From: Hutsoniella sourekii ATCC 700629
GTDB taxonomy: Bacteria > Bacillota > Bacilli > Lactobacillales > Aerococcaceae
DNA length: 49,802 nt
Assembly (NCBI RefSeq): GCF_000518205.1
Contig: NZ_JADD01000019.1
Coordinates: 1 to 49,802 of the forward strand
Direction of reading: 5' to 3'
In this document: piece after piece, positions 15,426 to 23,535 of the stretch
Position numbering within the stretch: position 1 is the stretch's first letter
How the letters are laid out: each line of letters opens with the position of its first letter
The notes under the pieces: generated by a model
Told to the model about the DNA's origin: nothing
Seen by the model: the letters and a program-made list of their open reading frames with translations, nothing else
Databases searched by the model: none
Program-made: the position numbers and the translations under genes

Positions 15426-16349
15426 TTAATGAATAGCATCATTGGCTTGATGACTAGAGGATAAATCAGTTAAAAAATAATCGTGAAGTAAAACTTCTTC
15501 TTCGGGTTGATCTAATATGACTGGATCATCCCAAGTTGTGTCAACTCCCAACCAGGTGTCTTCTATAAGCACTTCATTCCAAGCATGACTATCGGCGCTA
15601 GATATTTGACCTTCGGCGTGGGCATAGCCAGTTCTTAAGCGACTCTTTAGTCCTGCGTATTCACTAGCAATCTGAAAGAGACCGGCATAAGCTTGACAGA
15701 CCCCTTCACCCGCTTGTAAGATGGCGATAGGCGAATGAATGCTGAAACCATTAACCGTATCAGTGGGACTGAGGGAATAAGAAGCCATATTGATGATTGT
15801 ATCATGAATATGCAAGGCCTTTTGATAGTCATCCCAACCCGTCATTTGTTGGGCTAAACGGTAGGCCCAATCGTGGATTTCTTTTTCATCAGCTAAACTA
15901 TGATGAAAGGAAAAATCAAACAAAAGCCAATGTTTATCAGCAATGCTATAAGTCCAGGTTTGATAACTTGAAATAACCGCCCCATAATAGCTGGACATCA
16001 ACTTTTCCTGTAGTATAGTTTGGATTTGACTATCATCTGGTATCGGTCCTTCTAATTTATAGTAATGAATCCAGTGACCCTGATCCAAATTATTGATGAC
16101 CTGACTGACAAGATTTTCTAAGTCATCACCGGCCACTTGACCTGCATCAATGGCTTCAGGGAAATCCTTTCGAATGAGTGTTTGTTCATCGGTCAAATAA
16201 GTTTGAAGGGTATCAATACCTTCTTGAAACACTCCCAAATCCAAAGCGTTAGCTCTTGGGTAGGAGTTTAGGGAACAAGTGATCAGAATCAGCAATAAGG
16301 AATATAATTGTTTACAACTTAATTTCAGGACTATTCCACCTTTCGTCAA
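15426..16349 (-). CDS. Secreted transglutaminase-like protein
   Basis: Up to 307 residues. The C-terminal half is a transglutaminase/protease-like (Transglut_core) domain with the catalytic triad visible: Cys in GEGVCQAYAGLF, His in DSHAWNEV, Asp in WLGVDTTWDDP. Such bacterial proteins are cysteine peptidases or crosslinking enzymes acting at the cell surface; the reaction here is unknown. The N-terminus has a signal peptide (KQLYSLLLILITCSLNS), cleaved near ANA-LD; Thr before Cys makes a lipobox unlikely. The start is unclear: no ATG is in frame, TTG 16349 has no ribosome binding site, while CTG 16328 lies 7 bases after AAAGGTGG and would give a typical (M)KLSCKQ signal peptide. I give the outer limit. 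Confidence 0.82.
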   Translation of the reverse strand: MTKGGIVLKLSCKQLYSLLLILITCSLNSYPRANALDLGVFQEGIDTLQTYLTDEQTLIRKDFPEAIDAGQVAGDDLENLVSQVINNLDQGHWIHYYKLEGPIPDDSQIQTILQEKLMSSYYGAVISSYQTWTYSIADKHWLLFDFSFHHSLADEKEIHDWAYRLAQQMTGWDDYQKALHIHDTIINMASYSLSPTDTVNGFSIHSPIAILQAGEGVCQAYAGLFQIASEYAGLKSRLRTGYAHAEGQISSADSHAWNEVLIEDTWLGVDTTWDDPVILDQPEEEVLLHDYFLTDLSSSHQANDAIH

Positions 16350-16371
16350 ACGAATTCAGTGAGGTAAGACT

Positions 16372-16842
16372 ATGATTTATCGAGATTATTTAGAATTTGA
16401 ATATGGCCTATTAGAAATTCGAGCTAGCGAGAACCATCTGCTTTATCTTCAACCCACTCATGAAAAATCCAGTATTCGACCTAATTCTATCACTCAAATG
16501 ACTCAAGAACAATTAGTTGACTATTTTAAGCTCCGTCGCCAATCTTTTGATCTACCCATCAAATGGCAGGGGAGTGACTTTCAAGTTCAGGTCTTGCAGT
16601 CCTTACAGACCATCCCTTATGGCCAGACACGGACTTATAAAGAAGTCGCTCTTAGTATCGGTAATCCCGGAGCTAGCCGGGCGGTAGGCCAGGCTAATCA
16701 TCGTAATCCAATATATGTTGTGATCCCTTGTCACCGGGTGATTGCTACTAATGGTCAGCTTTCCGGATATGGGGGAGGTATTGAGATGAAGAAATACTTA
16801 TTAAGCTTAGAAAAAAAGGGAGCAACTAAGCCCAAGGGCTAG
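16372..16842 (+). CDS. ogt: Methylated-DNA--protein-cysteine S-methyltransferase
   Basis: 156 residues. The C-terminal domain has the alkyl-acceptor motif IPCHRVIATNGQLSGYGGG, preceded by the helix-turn-helix text RTYKEVALSIGNPGASRAVGQA (seen here as TYKEVALSIGNPGASRAVGQ). It directly reverses O6-methylguanine and O4-methylthymine by transferring the alkyl group to its own cysteine. The N-terminal domain is short, as in Ogt-type proteins. GAGG precedes the ATG by 11 bases. It is divergent from the transglutaminase-like gene. The 3' end of the gene contains the terminator hairpin of the opposite-strand operon. Confidence 0.94.
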   Translation: MIYRDYLEFEYGLLEIRASENHLLYLQPTHEKSSIRPNSITQMTQEQLVDYFKLRRQSFDLPIKWQGSDFQVQVLQSLQTIPYGQTRTYKEVALSIGNPGASRAVGQANHRNPIYVVIPCHRVIATNGQLSGYGGGIEMKKYLLSLEKKGATKPKG

Positions 16843-16848
16843 TTGCTC
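16811..16848 (-). terminator. Terminator of the thrC-acetyltransferase operon, embedded in the ogt 3' end
   Basis: GAGCAACTA..GCCC and GGGC.TAGTTGCTC form a 13-bp hairpin (16820-16848). On the minus strand it is followed by CCC and T7 (the A7 at 16811-16817). The ogt stop codon lies inside the hairpin. Confidence 0.82.
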
Positions 16849-16861
16849 GCACCGCGTCTTG

Positions 16862-17368
16862 TCAGTTAATTTCCTTGGTCATTAGAATAAGGTCCAGCCA
16901 TCGGCCAAATTTATAACCAACTTTATTTAATCGTCCGGCCAGAGTAAACCCATTTCTCTGGTGGAAGCTGAGGCTTGAATCATTATCTGCAGTGATCGCA
17001 GCTACTAATAAAATAAATCCAGCCTTCTTTAATTGTTTTTCTAATTCCTGATACAAACTATGTCCAATTCCGTACCCCTGACTAGAAGAGGCTAGATAGA
17101 TGCTAATCTCACAAGTATAGTCAAAGGCTTTCCTCTCTTGGTAACGATGGCCGTAAGCGTAACCGACCACTGTGTCTTCAAGCTGGGCCACTAGGAAGGG
17201 ATATTCTGCTTGAATCGTTTGGAGTCGGTTGGCAAAGTCATCAAGACTGGGCGATTCATATTCAAAGGATACCGTTGTTTCTAATACATAAGGTTCATAG
17301 ATGGACTGAATGGCCGGCAAATCTTCAAGTCGAGCTTCTCTAATTAAAAGTTTACTTGAATTTGACAT
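16862..17368 (-). CDS. GNAT N-acetyltransferase, phosphinothricin/methionine-sulfoximine type (YncA-like)
   Basis: 168 residues. It begins IREARLEDLPAIQSIYEPYV, a typical start of the Pat/YncA subgroup, and continues with LVAQLEDTVVGYAYG (strand beta4), SIYLASSSQGYGIGHSLYQEL as the acetyl-CoA loop (Q-x-x-G-x-G/A), and FHQRNGFTLAGRL with the C-terminal W-LD pattern. Members N-acetylate amino-acid-like compounds (methionine sulfoximine, phosphinothricin, some amino acids). It begins 6 bp after the thrC stop, with AAGGAAAG as ribosome binding site, and shares its terminator. Confidence 0.9.
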   Translation of the reverse strand: MSNSSKLLIREARLEDLPAIQSIYEPYVLETTVSFEYESPSLDDFANRLQTIQAEYPFLVAQLEDTVVGYAYGHRYQERKAFDYTCEISIYLASSSQGYGIGHSLYQELEKQLKKAGFILLVAAITADNDSSLSFHQRNGFTLAGRLNKVGYKFGRWLDLILMTKEIN

Positions 17369-17374
17369 TTTCTT

Positions 17375-18871
17375 TTACTTTCCTTTATTTAAGTTCAAGA
17401 TATCTAAGACTTCATCCTTCATTGAAGCAACATCCACCAGTCTGTTATGAAGAATAGGTGCTTCTAATAGATGTTCAACAGCTGGCGGGTAGTCCAGACC
17501 TGTTAATTGGCTAACTTTTTCCAGAATGTCTTTATCACTTAGACTACTTCTGTCGACCGTTAAGGCATCTAGAATGGCCTCAGGGAATTTAAAGGGACTG
17601 GCTGTAGAAATAATAATAGTCGGGTTCGCTTCAACTTCTTCTCGATCTTGAAGTTTTCGCCATGCTTTAGATGCAACGGCTGTATGAGGATCCATGATGT
17701 AATCAGATTCTTCATAAACTTCTTTTATTTCTTGAAGGGTCTCTCCTTGGCTGGCAAACTCAGCTAGAAAATCATGAAGTTGAACTTGATAGTTTGATTC
17801 TAAATGATAGTGGCCCTCTTCTTGCAACTGGTTCATGAGTGAACTGAGAATCTTACTGTCTTCTCCTACGGCGTGATAAATAAGACGTTCTAAATTACTT
17901 GAAACTAGGATATCCATTGAAGGTGAAATCGTTAATTCAAAAGGTCGGTTACGGTCGTAGGTTCCAGTTTGGAAGAAATCGTATAAGACCGTATTATCGT
18001 TAGATGCACAGATGAGTTGGCCGATAGGTAAGCCTGTTTGTTGAGCATAGTAGCCAGCTAGGATATTACCAAAGTTTCCAGTCGGAACAGAGAAGTTGAC
18101 CTCTTCACCTGCTTGAATTGTACCAGCTTTTATTAATTGCGCATAAGCATAGTAATAATAGACAACTTGTGGGAACAAGCGCCCAATATTCATGGAGTTT
18201 GCTGATGAAAATTGCAGTTGATGATCAGCTAGTTGCTCACGTAGGACTGGGTCATTAAACAATTCTTTAACCTTGCTCTGGGCATCATCAAAGTTTCCGT
18301 GGATAGCAACCACGTGTGTGTTTTGACCTTCTTGAGTCAACATTTGACGTTCTTGGATTGATGAGACCCCTTCTTTAGGATAGAAGACGATAATCTCTGT
18401 ACCTTCAACATCCGCAAAACCTGCCATGGCAGCCTTTCCAGTATCACCTGATGTTGCGGTTAAAATCACGATCTTGGATTCGTTGTGATTGATTTTAGCA
18501 GCGGTCTTCATCAGGTAGGGAAGTATGGTTAAAGCCATATCCTTAAAAGCGATGGTTGGCCCGTGAAATAGTTCTAAATGATAGTTTGTACCGACTTTTA
18601 CTAGTGGAGCAATAATGGGTGTGTCAAACTTTTCATCATAAGCAGCTTGAATACAAGCTCGTAGTTCATCTTCACTGAAATCGGTAAGGAATTCTTTAAG
18701 GACATAGAAAGCCATCTCTTGGTAAGAATAGTTGGCGAGCTCTTGCCAATTATTAGTTAGTCGAGGAATGTCACTAGGAACAAAGAGTCCTCCATCCTGG
18801 GATAGACCTTGCAGGATAGCTTGAGAAGCAGTTAATGTATTGTTAGGATTTCGTGTACTTTTGTAAATCAT
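17375..18871 (-). CDS. thrC: Threonine synthase
   Basis: 498 residues from the ATG at 18871, which has AGGTGA 5 bases upstream; this excludes 13 upstream in-frame residues. It converts O-phosphohomoserine to threonine with pyridoxal phosphate. Motifs: N-terminal YKSTRNPNNTLTASQAILQGLSQDGGLFVP (Thr_synth_N, here cited as STRNPNNTLTASQAILQG), PLP lysine in HGPTIAFKDMAL, TATSGDTGKAAMAGF for phosphate binding, and SANSMNIGRLFPQVVYY. The length suits the long ThrC type. No hom or thrB gene is nearby; the only operon partner is the acetyltransferase. TATACT at -10 position is seen upstream (18905-18900 on the minus strand), and no T-box leader. Confidence 0.96.
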   Translation of the reverse strand: MIYKSTRNPNNTLTASQAILQGLSQDGGLFVPSDIPRLTNNWQELANYSYQEMAFYVLKEFLTDFSEDELRACIQAAYDEKFDTPIIAPLVKVGTNYHLELFHGPTIAFKDMALTILPYLMKTAAKINHNESKIVILTATSGDTGKAAMAGFADVEGTEIIVFYPKEGVSSIQERQMLTQEGQNTHVVAIHGNFDDAQSKVKELFNDPVLREQLADHQLQFSSANSMNIGRLFPQVVYYYYAYAQLIKAGTIQAGEEVNFSVPTGNFGNILAGYYAQQTGLPIGQLICASNDNTVLYDFFQTGTYDRNRPFELTISPSMDILVSSNLERLIYHAVGEDSKILSSLMNQLQEEGHYHLESNYQVQLHDFLAEFASQGETLQEIKEVYEESDYIMDPHTAVASKAWRKLQDREEVEANPTIIISTASPFKFPEAILDALTVDRSSLSDKDILEKVSQLTGLDYPPAVEHLLEAPILHNRLVDVASMKDEVLDILNLNKGK

Positions 18872-18906
18872 TTTTTCACCTATTTTTAATTTTTTTATAG
18901 TATAAC

Positions 18907-18939
18907 ACAAGCTGGGCTAAAAGATTAGTCCCAGCTTGT
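18907..18939. terminator. Hairpin between the TraX-like gene and thrC
   Basis: ACAAGCTGGG and CCCAGCTTGT form a perfect 10-bp stem with a 13-base loop. It lies 9 bp downstream of the TraX-like stop codon on the minus strand. No U tract follows on that strand, so termination efficiency is doubtful; its far edge touches the thrC promoter. Confidence 0.45.
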
Positions 18940-18947
18940 CGAAAAAA

Positions 18948-19676
18948 TTAGATTAAAGCCCTGATTGCTACGAGGATGACTAGGTGCAGGGGGTAGAAGA
19001 AATAGACCCATCGGCCTCTAAGAAGTCCTCGTTGGCCATTGTATAGAGCCATAAAAAGAAAGGCCAACCAGGCAGTCCATTGATTGTAGATAAGATAGAA
19101 TAAAGTTCCAGCAATAACCGGCAACCATCGAGGCAGAAGGCGGTATAGATTGTATAAAATGATTATAAATGCAACTCCCTTACCCCCGTAGTCCGTTTGC
19201 ATAAATTCTGCTAAGCCGATAAGAACGAGAGGGAGGACATAATTCAACCACCCATAAGAAGATTTGAAATGATATTGGTAAGCAAATATAGCTAAAGCGC
19301 CAAACAGTAAGGTAAACATTACATTCTGACCCGATAGGCTAAAGATTGAATGGTGAAAGGCTAGATCAAATGGAATCTCAGCGACCAGCGAAAACAGAAG
19401 GAGCCTTTGCAAGTAGGCTTTCTGGTTAGAAGTCTTTAAGCTTCCTTCCACAATTTGAAAAGCATATAGAGGAAAGGCTATTCGCCCAATCATCCGCATC
19501 CAATAATAAATCCAGTCTAGATTTTCAATAGTCGTAGCTGAAAAAGGGAATGCTTGGGAATCTTGTAGAATTGGCAAGAGGACAATGGCTGCCGTATGAT
19601 CAATCAACATCGTGATCATCGCAATCAACTTAATCCAAGTGGCAGTTACTGGGCTAAAATGGGGGGCATACTTCAT
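18948..19676 (-). CDS. TraX-family membrane protein
   Basis: 242 residues, about seven membrane helices. The family start TATWIKLIAMITMLIDHTAAI and the conserved WMRMIGRIAFPLYAFQIVEG (here MRMIGRIAFPLYAFQIVEG) are diagnostic of TraX/OrfX. The F-plasmid TraX acetylates pilin, and the fold is of the membrane acyltransferase type, but chromosomal Firmicute copies have no known substrate. The closing HLVILVAI is also typical (YPLHL). It is alone between the ArsR regulator upstream and thrC downstream. No conjugation genes are near, so the name does not imply a mobile element. Confidence 0.9.
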   Translation of the reverse strand: MKYAPHFSPVTATWIKLIAMITMLIDHTAAIVLLPILQDSQAFPFSATTIENLDWIYYWMRMIGRIAFPLYAFQIVEGSLKTSNQKAYLQRLLLFSLVAEIPFDLAFHHSIFSLSGQNVMFTLLFGALAIFAYQYHFKSSYGWLNYVLPLVLIGLAEFMQTDYGGKGVAFIIILYNLYRLLPRWLPVIAGTLFYLIYNQWTAWLAFLFMALYNGQRGLLRGRWVYFFYPLHLVILVAIRALI

Positions 19677-19745
19677 AATTATTATCCTATCTAATTGTTT
19701 AGTCTTTTATATTGTAATTCAGCTAGATAGAATTGTAAAGAATGG

Positions 19746-20030
19746 CTATTCTTCCTCTAAAATATGGGTATGGACAAGCTTGAGAACAGAGAAGACATGG
19801 TCGTCATCTAATTGATAGATGTTCAATTTGCCTTGTCGATTGGATTTTACTAGACGGGCTTCCCTTAAAATACGCAATTGGTGTGAGACAGCAGATTGCT
19901 CCATTTCAACTTCTTGGCATATTTGGGTGACACTTTTTTCAGACTCTTTCAAGATAAATAAGATCTTTAATCGGTTGGGTTCACTTAAAACTTTAAATAA
20001 GCGACTCATTTTTTCAATATCAGTATTCAT
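19746..20030 (-). CDS. ArsR/SmtB-family metal-sensing repressor (alpha5-type)
   Basis: 94 residues from the ATG at 20030 (AAGGAG 7 bases upstream); longer in-frame extensions upstream lack a site. Winged helix: LFKVLSEPNRLKILFILKES, recognition helix QSAVSHQLRILREARLV, wing GKLNIYQL. The C-terminal helix carries the metal site D-x-H-x10-H-x2-E (DDHVF...HILE), the alpha5 arrangement of SmtB/CzrA that senses Zn(II) or Co(II). There is no alpha3 CxC motif, so it is not an arsenic or cadmium sensor. No metal exporter gene is adjacent; the downstream gene is TraX-like and the divergent one is GDPD-like. A palindrome lies 12 bp upstream of its start. Confidence 0.92.
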   Translation of the reverse strand: MNTDIEKMSRLFKVLSEPNRLKILFILKESEKSVTQICQEVEMEQSAVSHQLRILREARLVKSNRQGKLNIYQLDDDHVFSVLKLVHTHILEEE

Positions 20031-20042
20031 TGGCAAACTCCT

Positions 20043-20065
20043 TAAATAGTAATCATTATTATTTA
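20043..20065. promoter_or_regulatory. Candidate ArsR operator
   Basis: TAAATA (20043-20048) and TATTTA (20060-20065) are inverted arms with an 11-bp AT-rich centre (GTAATCATTAT). Size, AT content and position, directly upstream of the arsR-type gene, fit a metal-dependent self-operator. Other AT-rich palindromes could occur by chance. Confidence 0.45.
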
Positions 20066-20234
20066 TCCTATCATTTTCAATTGCATTCGACAAGCGGTTA
20101 ACTAATTTTTTCATTTAAAATGAGCATAAAATAAAATCTTTACATTAACTTTACCTTCCATCAACATTAAATTTACATTCATTCGATACAATGGGTGTAA
20201 GAGATTACATTCTAAGATGGAAGGGAGTTCCCAG

Positions 20235-20948
20235 ATGGTTCAATTAATTGCACAACGGGGTATTAGTCAATTATACCCTGAAAATACTTTGCCGGCCTTT
20301 CAAGCCGCACTTGACTATCATGCTGATGGTCTAGCATTTGAATTGCATTTGACGGCTGATGGCTATCCCGTGATTCACCGTGATGAACAAATTCACCGAA
20401 CATCCAATGGTCAAGGTTGGATTCAGGACTTAACTTTAATGGAATTAAGACAGTATAGTTTTACCGGCTCCTATACAATAGACGAAAAAATTAATCTATT
20501 GACTTTAGAAGAGTTCCTAGAGGAGTTTAGTGCTACTAACCTTGTTTTTTATATTGAACTAAAAAATGATTTCGTTCATTACAAAGGATTAGAGTCAAAA
20601 GTTCTTGAATTATTAAAGCAATTTCAAGTTCTTGATCGAAGTATTTTAGCTAGTTCTAATCATCGATCCATAGCAACTTGTCTAGCTTACTATCCTGATT
20701 TAGTGACCAGCTTAACCTTTAAGGAAATGATCCCTAATATTGGTGAATATGCCTTTCGATTTGGTGTATCTGATATCACTGTCCCCACTGACATGGTGGA
20801 TGACCACTTGTTTAATTCTTGCTTAGATAACGGTATTAATATTAATATCTATGATATAGTTGAGGCTGAATTTATAAAAAATCAAACCAATTCAAGCATC
20901 AAGCGCTTAATTTGTGCGTGTCTTAATCAGGTTCATGAATTGAGATAG
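20235..20948 (+). CDS. Glycerophosphodiester phosphodiesterase-like protein with altered catalytic residues
   Basis: 237 residues from the ATG at 20235 (GGGAG 7 bases upstream). The GDPD TIM-barrel is clear: QRGISQLYPENTLPAF at the N-terminus, FELHLTADGYPVIH, RTSNGQG, and YIELKN. In active GDPD enzymes these read HRG...PENT, E-x-D, and HD before the R-T pair. Here the first catalytic His is Gln (residue 7), the metal-binding Asp of E-x-D is His (38), and the position of the second His is Arg (49; a His at 48 is one residue off). Glu36 and the later Glu remain. The protein is probably inactive or altered in chemistry. The reading frame is intact and full length, so it is not a decayed pseudogene. 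Confidence 0.85.
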   Translation: MVQLIAQRGISQLYPENTLPAFQAALDYHADGLAFELHLTADGYPVIHRDEQIHRTSNGQGWIQDLTLMELRQYSFTGSYTIDEKINLLTLEEFLEEFSATNLVFYIELKNDFVHYKGLESKVLELLKQFQVLDRSILASSNHRSIATCLAYYPDLVTSLTFKEMIPNIGEYAFRFGVSDITVPTDMVDDHLFNSCLDNGININIYDIVEAEFIKNQTNSSIKRLICACLNQVHELR

Positions 20949-21030
20949 GTGGTTATAGGGGATTTAATTAAGGCGTTCTCCTTTAATGTGCTATAATGAC
21001 TGTAAGTTTTAAGGATTGGGGGCTGGTAAT

Positions 21031-21711
21031 GTGTCAGCAAAATCAGAACGGACAGTTTTTTCAAATCCCACAATATTATCTTCTAAAGTCTATCAAGTAA
21101 GTCAGGAAGTTTTTAATGCTGTGAGTCATGGGATCGGTTTTTGTCTTTCCTTGCTTGCCTTGTATTTATTGATAAGGAAGGGACTAGCTAGTGGTCAGTT
21201 AGTGGATCTGCTTGCTTATTTAGTCTACGGCATTTCCATGAGCTTATTATTTTTCCATTCGATGCTCTACCATAGCTTATCTTTAACTGCTGTGGGACCG
21301 ATTTTTCAAATGATTGATCATTTAAGTATTTATTTATTGATTGCGGGAACTTATACGCCCTTTGCCTTACTAGTAGTAGGGGGGGCTGCGGGTTGGCTTT
21401 TATTGCTTGCTCAATGGGCCATGGCCATCTTGGGCTGTATTGCTAAACTTAGTCAATGGTCTTGGATGAAGAAGTATTCAACTCGTCTTTACTTGTTGAT
21501 GGGCTGGATGGTTATTTTTACCATCAAACCTTTGATTGAGTCTTTTGCGCTCCCAGGGCTATGTTGGTTGGTTAGTGGGGGGATTCTTTATAGTTTGGGT
21601 GCTTACTTCTATAGTCAAGATGACCGGTATGCCTATTTTCATGTGATTTGGCATTGGTTTGTCTTGTTTGCTGCTATCTGTATGTTTGTTTCAATTTATG
21701 TTTATATTTAA
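21031..21711 (+). CDS. Hemolysin III family (YqfA/PAQR-type) membrane protein
   Basis: 226 residues, seven predicted helices. Family motifs are FNAVSHGIGFCLSL, FFHSMLYHSL, MIDHLSIYLLIAGTYTPF and HVIWHWFVLFAA; the conserved His, Ser and Asp residues form the zinc site of the alkaline ceramidase/PAQR/HlyIII superfamily. Despite the name, a hemolytic role is not established for most members. The GTG at 21031 is preferred because of the GGGGGCTGG stretch upstream; a TTG at 21016 is the other in-frame choice. An extended -10 (TGCTATAAT, ending 20997) lies just upstream. Confidence 0.88.
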   Translation: MSAKSERTVFSNPTILSSKVYQVSQEVFNAVSHGIGFCLSLLALYLLIRKGLASGQLVDLLAYLVYGISMSLLFFHSMLYHSLSLTAVGPIFQMIDHLSIYLLIAGTYTPFALLVVGGAAGWLLLLAQWAMAILGCIAKLSQWSWMKKYSTRLYLLMGWMVIFTIKPLIESFALPGLCWLVSGGILYSLGAYFYSQDDRYAYFHVIWHWFVLFAAICMFVSIYVYI

Positions 21712-21726
21712 GGATGAAGGAGCGAA

Positions 21727-22380
21727 ATGGTGAAAGCTGTTATTTTTGATATGGATGGGGTAATGATCGACTCTGAGGCTGTATTTACTTACGCCAACCA
21801 CCGAACCTTAACTGAAGCTGAGGTAGACCATGATCCTAATTACCATTATCAACACACAGGTAAGACGCATTGGCAGACCTGGCAAGCGATTGTGGATGAA
21901 TTTGGATTAGACCAAGAAGTTCAAACTCTACATGATCAATCGCTAGATTATTACCAAGAAAAGATTGACCGTGACGGCTGGGATCCTATCCAAGGCACAG
22001 TGGAACTGATCAAGCAATTAGACCAGGCAGGTTGTAAATTAGCTGTTGCATCTGGTTCTTCAATGAAATTAATCAAAGAAGTGGTTGCATTTTTAGGTGT
22101 GGCAGATTGTTTTGACGTCCTTGTCTCAGCCGAAGATGTGGCTGAGGGAAAACCAGCACCTGATGTTTTTTTGAAGGCCGCTCAAGAGCTGGGAGTGGAA
22201 GCTAAGGACTGCTTGGTATTTGAAGATGGCTTAAATGGAGCCCAAGCAGCTAAGGCTGCTGACATGTACTGTATCGGCTTTGCTAATCCTGCATACCCTA
22301 GTCAGCATTTGGATACTGTTTGTGACCAAGTTGTCAACTCGATGGAATCAGTGAAGGTTTCAAGTTTACTTGACAAGTAA
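21727..22380 (+). CDS. HAD-superfamily phosphatase/phosphomutase (beta-PGM-like)
   Basis: 217 residues. HAD motifs: I FDMDGVMIDSE (nucleophile Asp and acid/base Asp), II ASGSS, III Lys in GKPAPDVFLKAA, IV VFEDGLNGAQAA. A helical cap lies between I and II, giving subclass IA. It resembles beta-phosphoglucomutases and 2-deoxyglucose-6-phosphate phosphatases; the substrate cannot be told. It follows the hemolysin III gene by 15 bp with GAAGGAG, so likely the same operon. Confidence 0.92.
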   Translation: MVKAVIFDMDGVMIDSEAVFTYANHRTLTEAEVDHDPNYHYQHTGKTHWQTWQAIVDEFGLDQEVQTLHDQSLDYYQEKIDRDGWDPIQGTVELIKQLDQAGCKLAVASGSSMKLIKEVVAFLGVADCFDVLVSAEDVAEGKPAPDVFLKAAQELGVEAKDCLVFEDGLNGAQAAKAADMYCIGFANPAYPSQHLDTVCDQVVNSMESVKVSSLLDK

Positions 22381-22405
22381 GGACTAAAATAAATATCAAA
22401 TTTTT

Positions 22406-22441
22406 AACCCCCAAGAGCCATTTTATAAGCTCTTGGGGGTT
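22406..22441. terminator. Hairpin between convergent HAD and trhO genes
   Basis: AACCCCCAAGAGC and GCTCTTGGGGGTT form a perfect 13-bp stem with a 10-base loop. U tracts are short, but T5 flanks it on the left and its position between convergent genes supports bidirectional termination. Confidence 0.75.
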
Positions 22442-22445
22442 AAAA

Positions 22446-23420
22446 TTATGCAGGCTGGCTATCCTTTAAGGATTCGCCAATCTTATTTAGACGTTGTTCC
22501 CATTCGCCTTTTGTTAGATGATGTTCTGCCACATAGCGATTTCGCGGATGTCTACGACATTCTGGGCTACAACCACGTAAATATTTTGCCTCATTTTCTT
22601 CTGAAGCAAAAATTTGTTTGTTGCATTCTGGGTTCGCACAGTTAACATAACGCTCGCATGGCTGGCCGTCGAAATGATCTTTAGCTATGACAGTTGGATT
22701 TACATGATTAATGGGCACAGAAATTCGTTCATCAAAGACATACATCTGTCCTTCCCATAGATCTCCTTGAACTTCAGGATCCTTGCCATAGGTGTCGATA
22801 CCACCTTCAAGCTGTCCCACTTGCTTACCAATTCCTTCGCGTACCATCCAACCTGAGAATTTCTCGCAACGAATTCCCCCGGTACAATAGACGACGACCT
22901 TCTTGTCCATAAATTGTTCCTTGTTGTCAATTACCCATTGAGGTAATTCGCGGAAATTACGAATATCAGGGCGGATTGCTCCTTGGAAGTGACCGAGGTC
23001 ATATTCATAATCGTTTCGCGTATCCAAGACAATCGTTTCTTCGTCTAATAGGGCTTCACGGAATTGACTTGGTTTAAGATAATCACCAGTAATTTCTAGC
23101 GGATCTAAATCTTCCTCCAGATCCAAGGAAACAATTTCTTCACGTGGACGCACAAACATTTTCTTGTGGGCATAATCATCCGCTTCATCAATTTTGAACC
23201 AAACATCTTCAAATCCTGGTAATTGATGGACATAATCCATATATTGGTCGGTTTGTTTAATGGTACCAGATACTGTTCCATTAATTCCTTCTTCACCAAC
23301 TAGAACACGCCCCTTAAGGCCAATGTTTTTACAGAAAGCTAGATGTTCTTTAGCAAACTGTTCAGGATTTTCAATGGTTTGGTACTTATAAAATAATAAG
23401 ACACGATATTCTTTAGACAA
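22446..23420 (-). CDS. trhO: Oxygen-dependent tRNA uridine(34) hydroxylase
   Basis: 324 residues. It hydroxylates U34 of some tRNAs using O2, the first step towards mo5U/cmo5U. N-terminal acylphosphatase-like domain ([19 protein letters not shown]), central rhodanese domain ([18 protein letters not shown]) with the active-site loop CTGGIRCEK, and a C-terminal Cys-rich segment ([10 protein letters not shown] and [11 protein letters not shown]). This arrangement is diagnostic of the YceA/YbfQ/TrhO family. AAGGAGG precedes the ATG. It is monocistronic and divergent from brnQ. Confidence 0.95.
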   Translation of the reverse strand: MSKEYRVLLFYKYQTIENPEQFAKEHLAFCKNIGLKGRVLVGEEGINGTVSGTIKQTDQYMDYVHQLPGFEDVWFKIDEADDYAHKKMFVRPREEIVSLDLEEDLDPLEITGDYLKPSQFREALLDEETIVLDTRNDYEYDLGHFQGAIRPDIRNFRELPQWVIDNKEQFMDKKVVVYCTGGIRCEKFSGWMVREGIGKQVGQLEGGIDTYGKDPEVQGDLWEGQMYVFDERISVPINHVNPTVIAKDHFDGQPCERYVNCANPECNKQIFASEENEAKYLRGCSPECRRHPRNRYVAEHHLTKGEWEQRLNKIGESLKDSQPA

Positions 23421-23535
23421 TTTAATTTCCTCCTTTGTAGTTGCAGGCTACAAATAATTTGGACTATATTATACTACTAATCCTAGCATTTGTACGCCTA
23501 TTTGCTTGGAAAAGATAAAGATCTCTTTCACAAAA

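Noticed and set aside
18840-18947. T-box or threonine leader upstream of thrC
   Set aside because: The leader is too short, with no specifier loop or T-box sequence; only a hairpin and an AT-rich spacer are seen.
18948-19676. TraX-like gene as evidence of a conjugative element
   Set aside because: No relaxase, coupling protein or mating genes nearby; chromosomal TraX-like proteins are common in Lactobacillales.
21031-21711. Hemolysin III as a virulence toxin
   Set aside because: The family is a multi-helix membrane protein of the PAQR-like superfamily; hemolysis is not established for most members.
22433-22645. 70-residue plus-strand frame downstream of the HAD gene
   Set aside because: Antisense to the 3' end of trhO, starting in a terminator hairpin.
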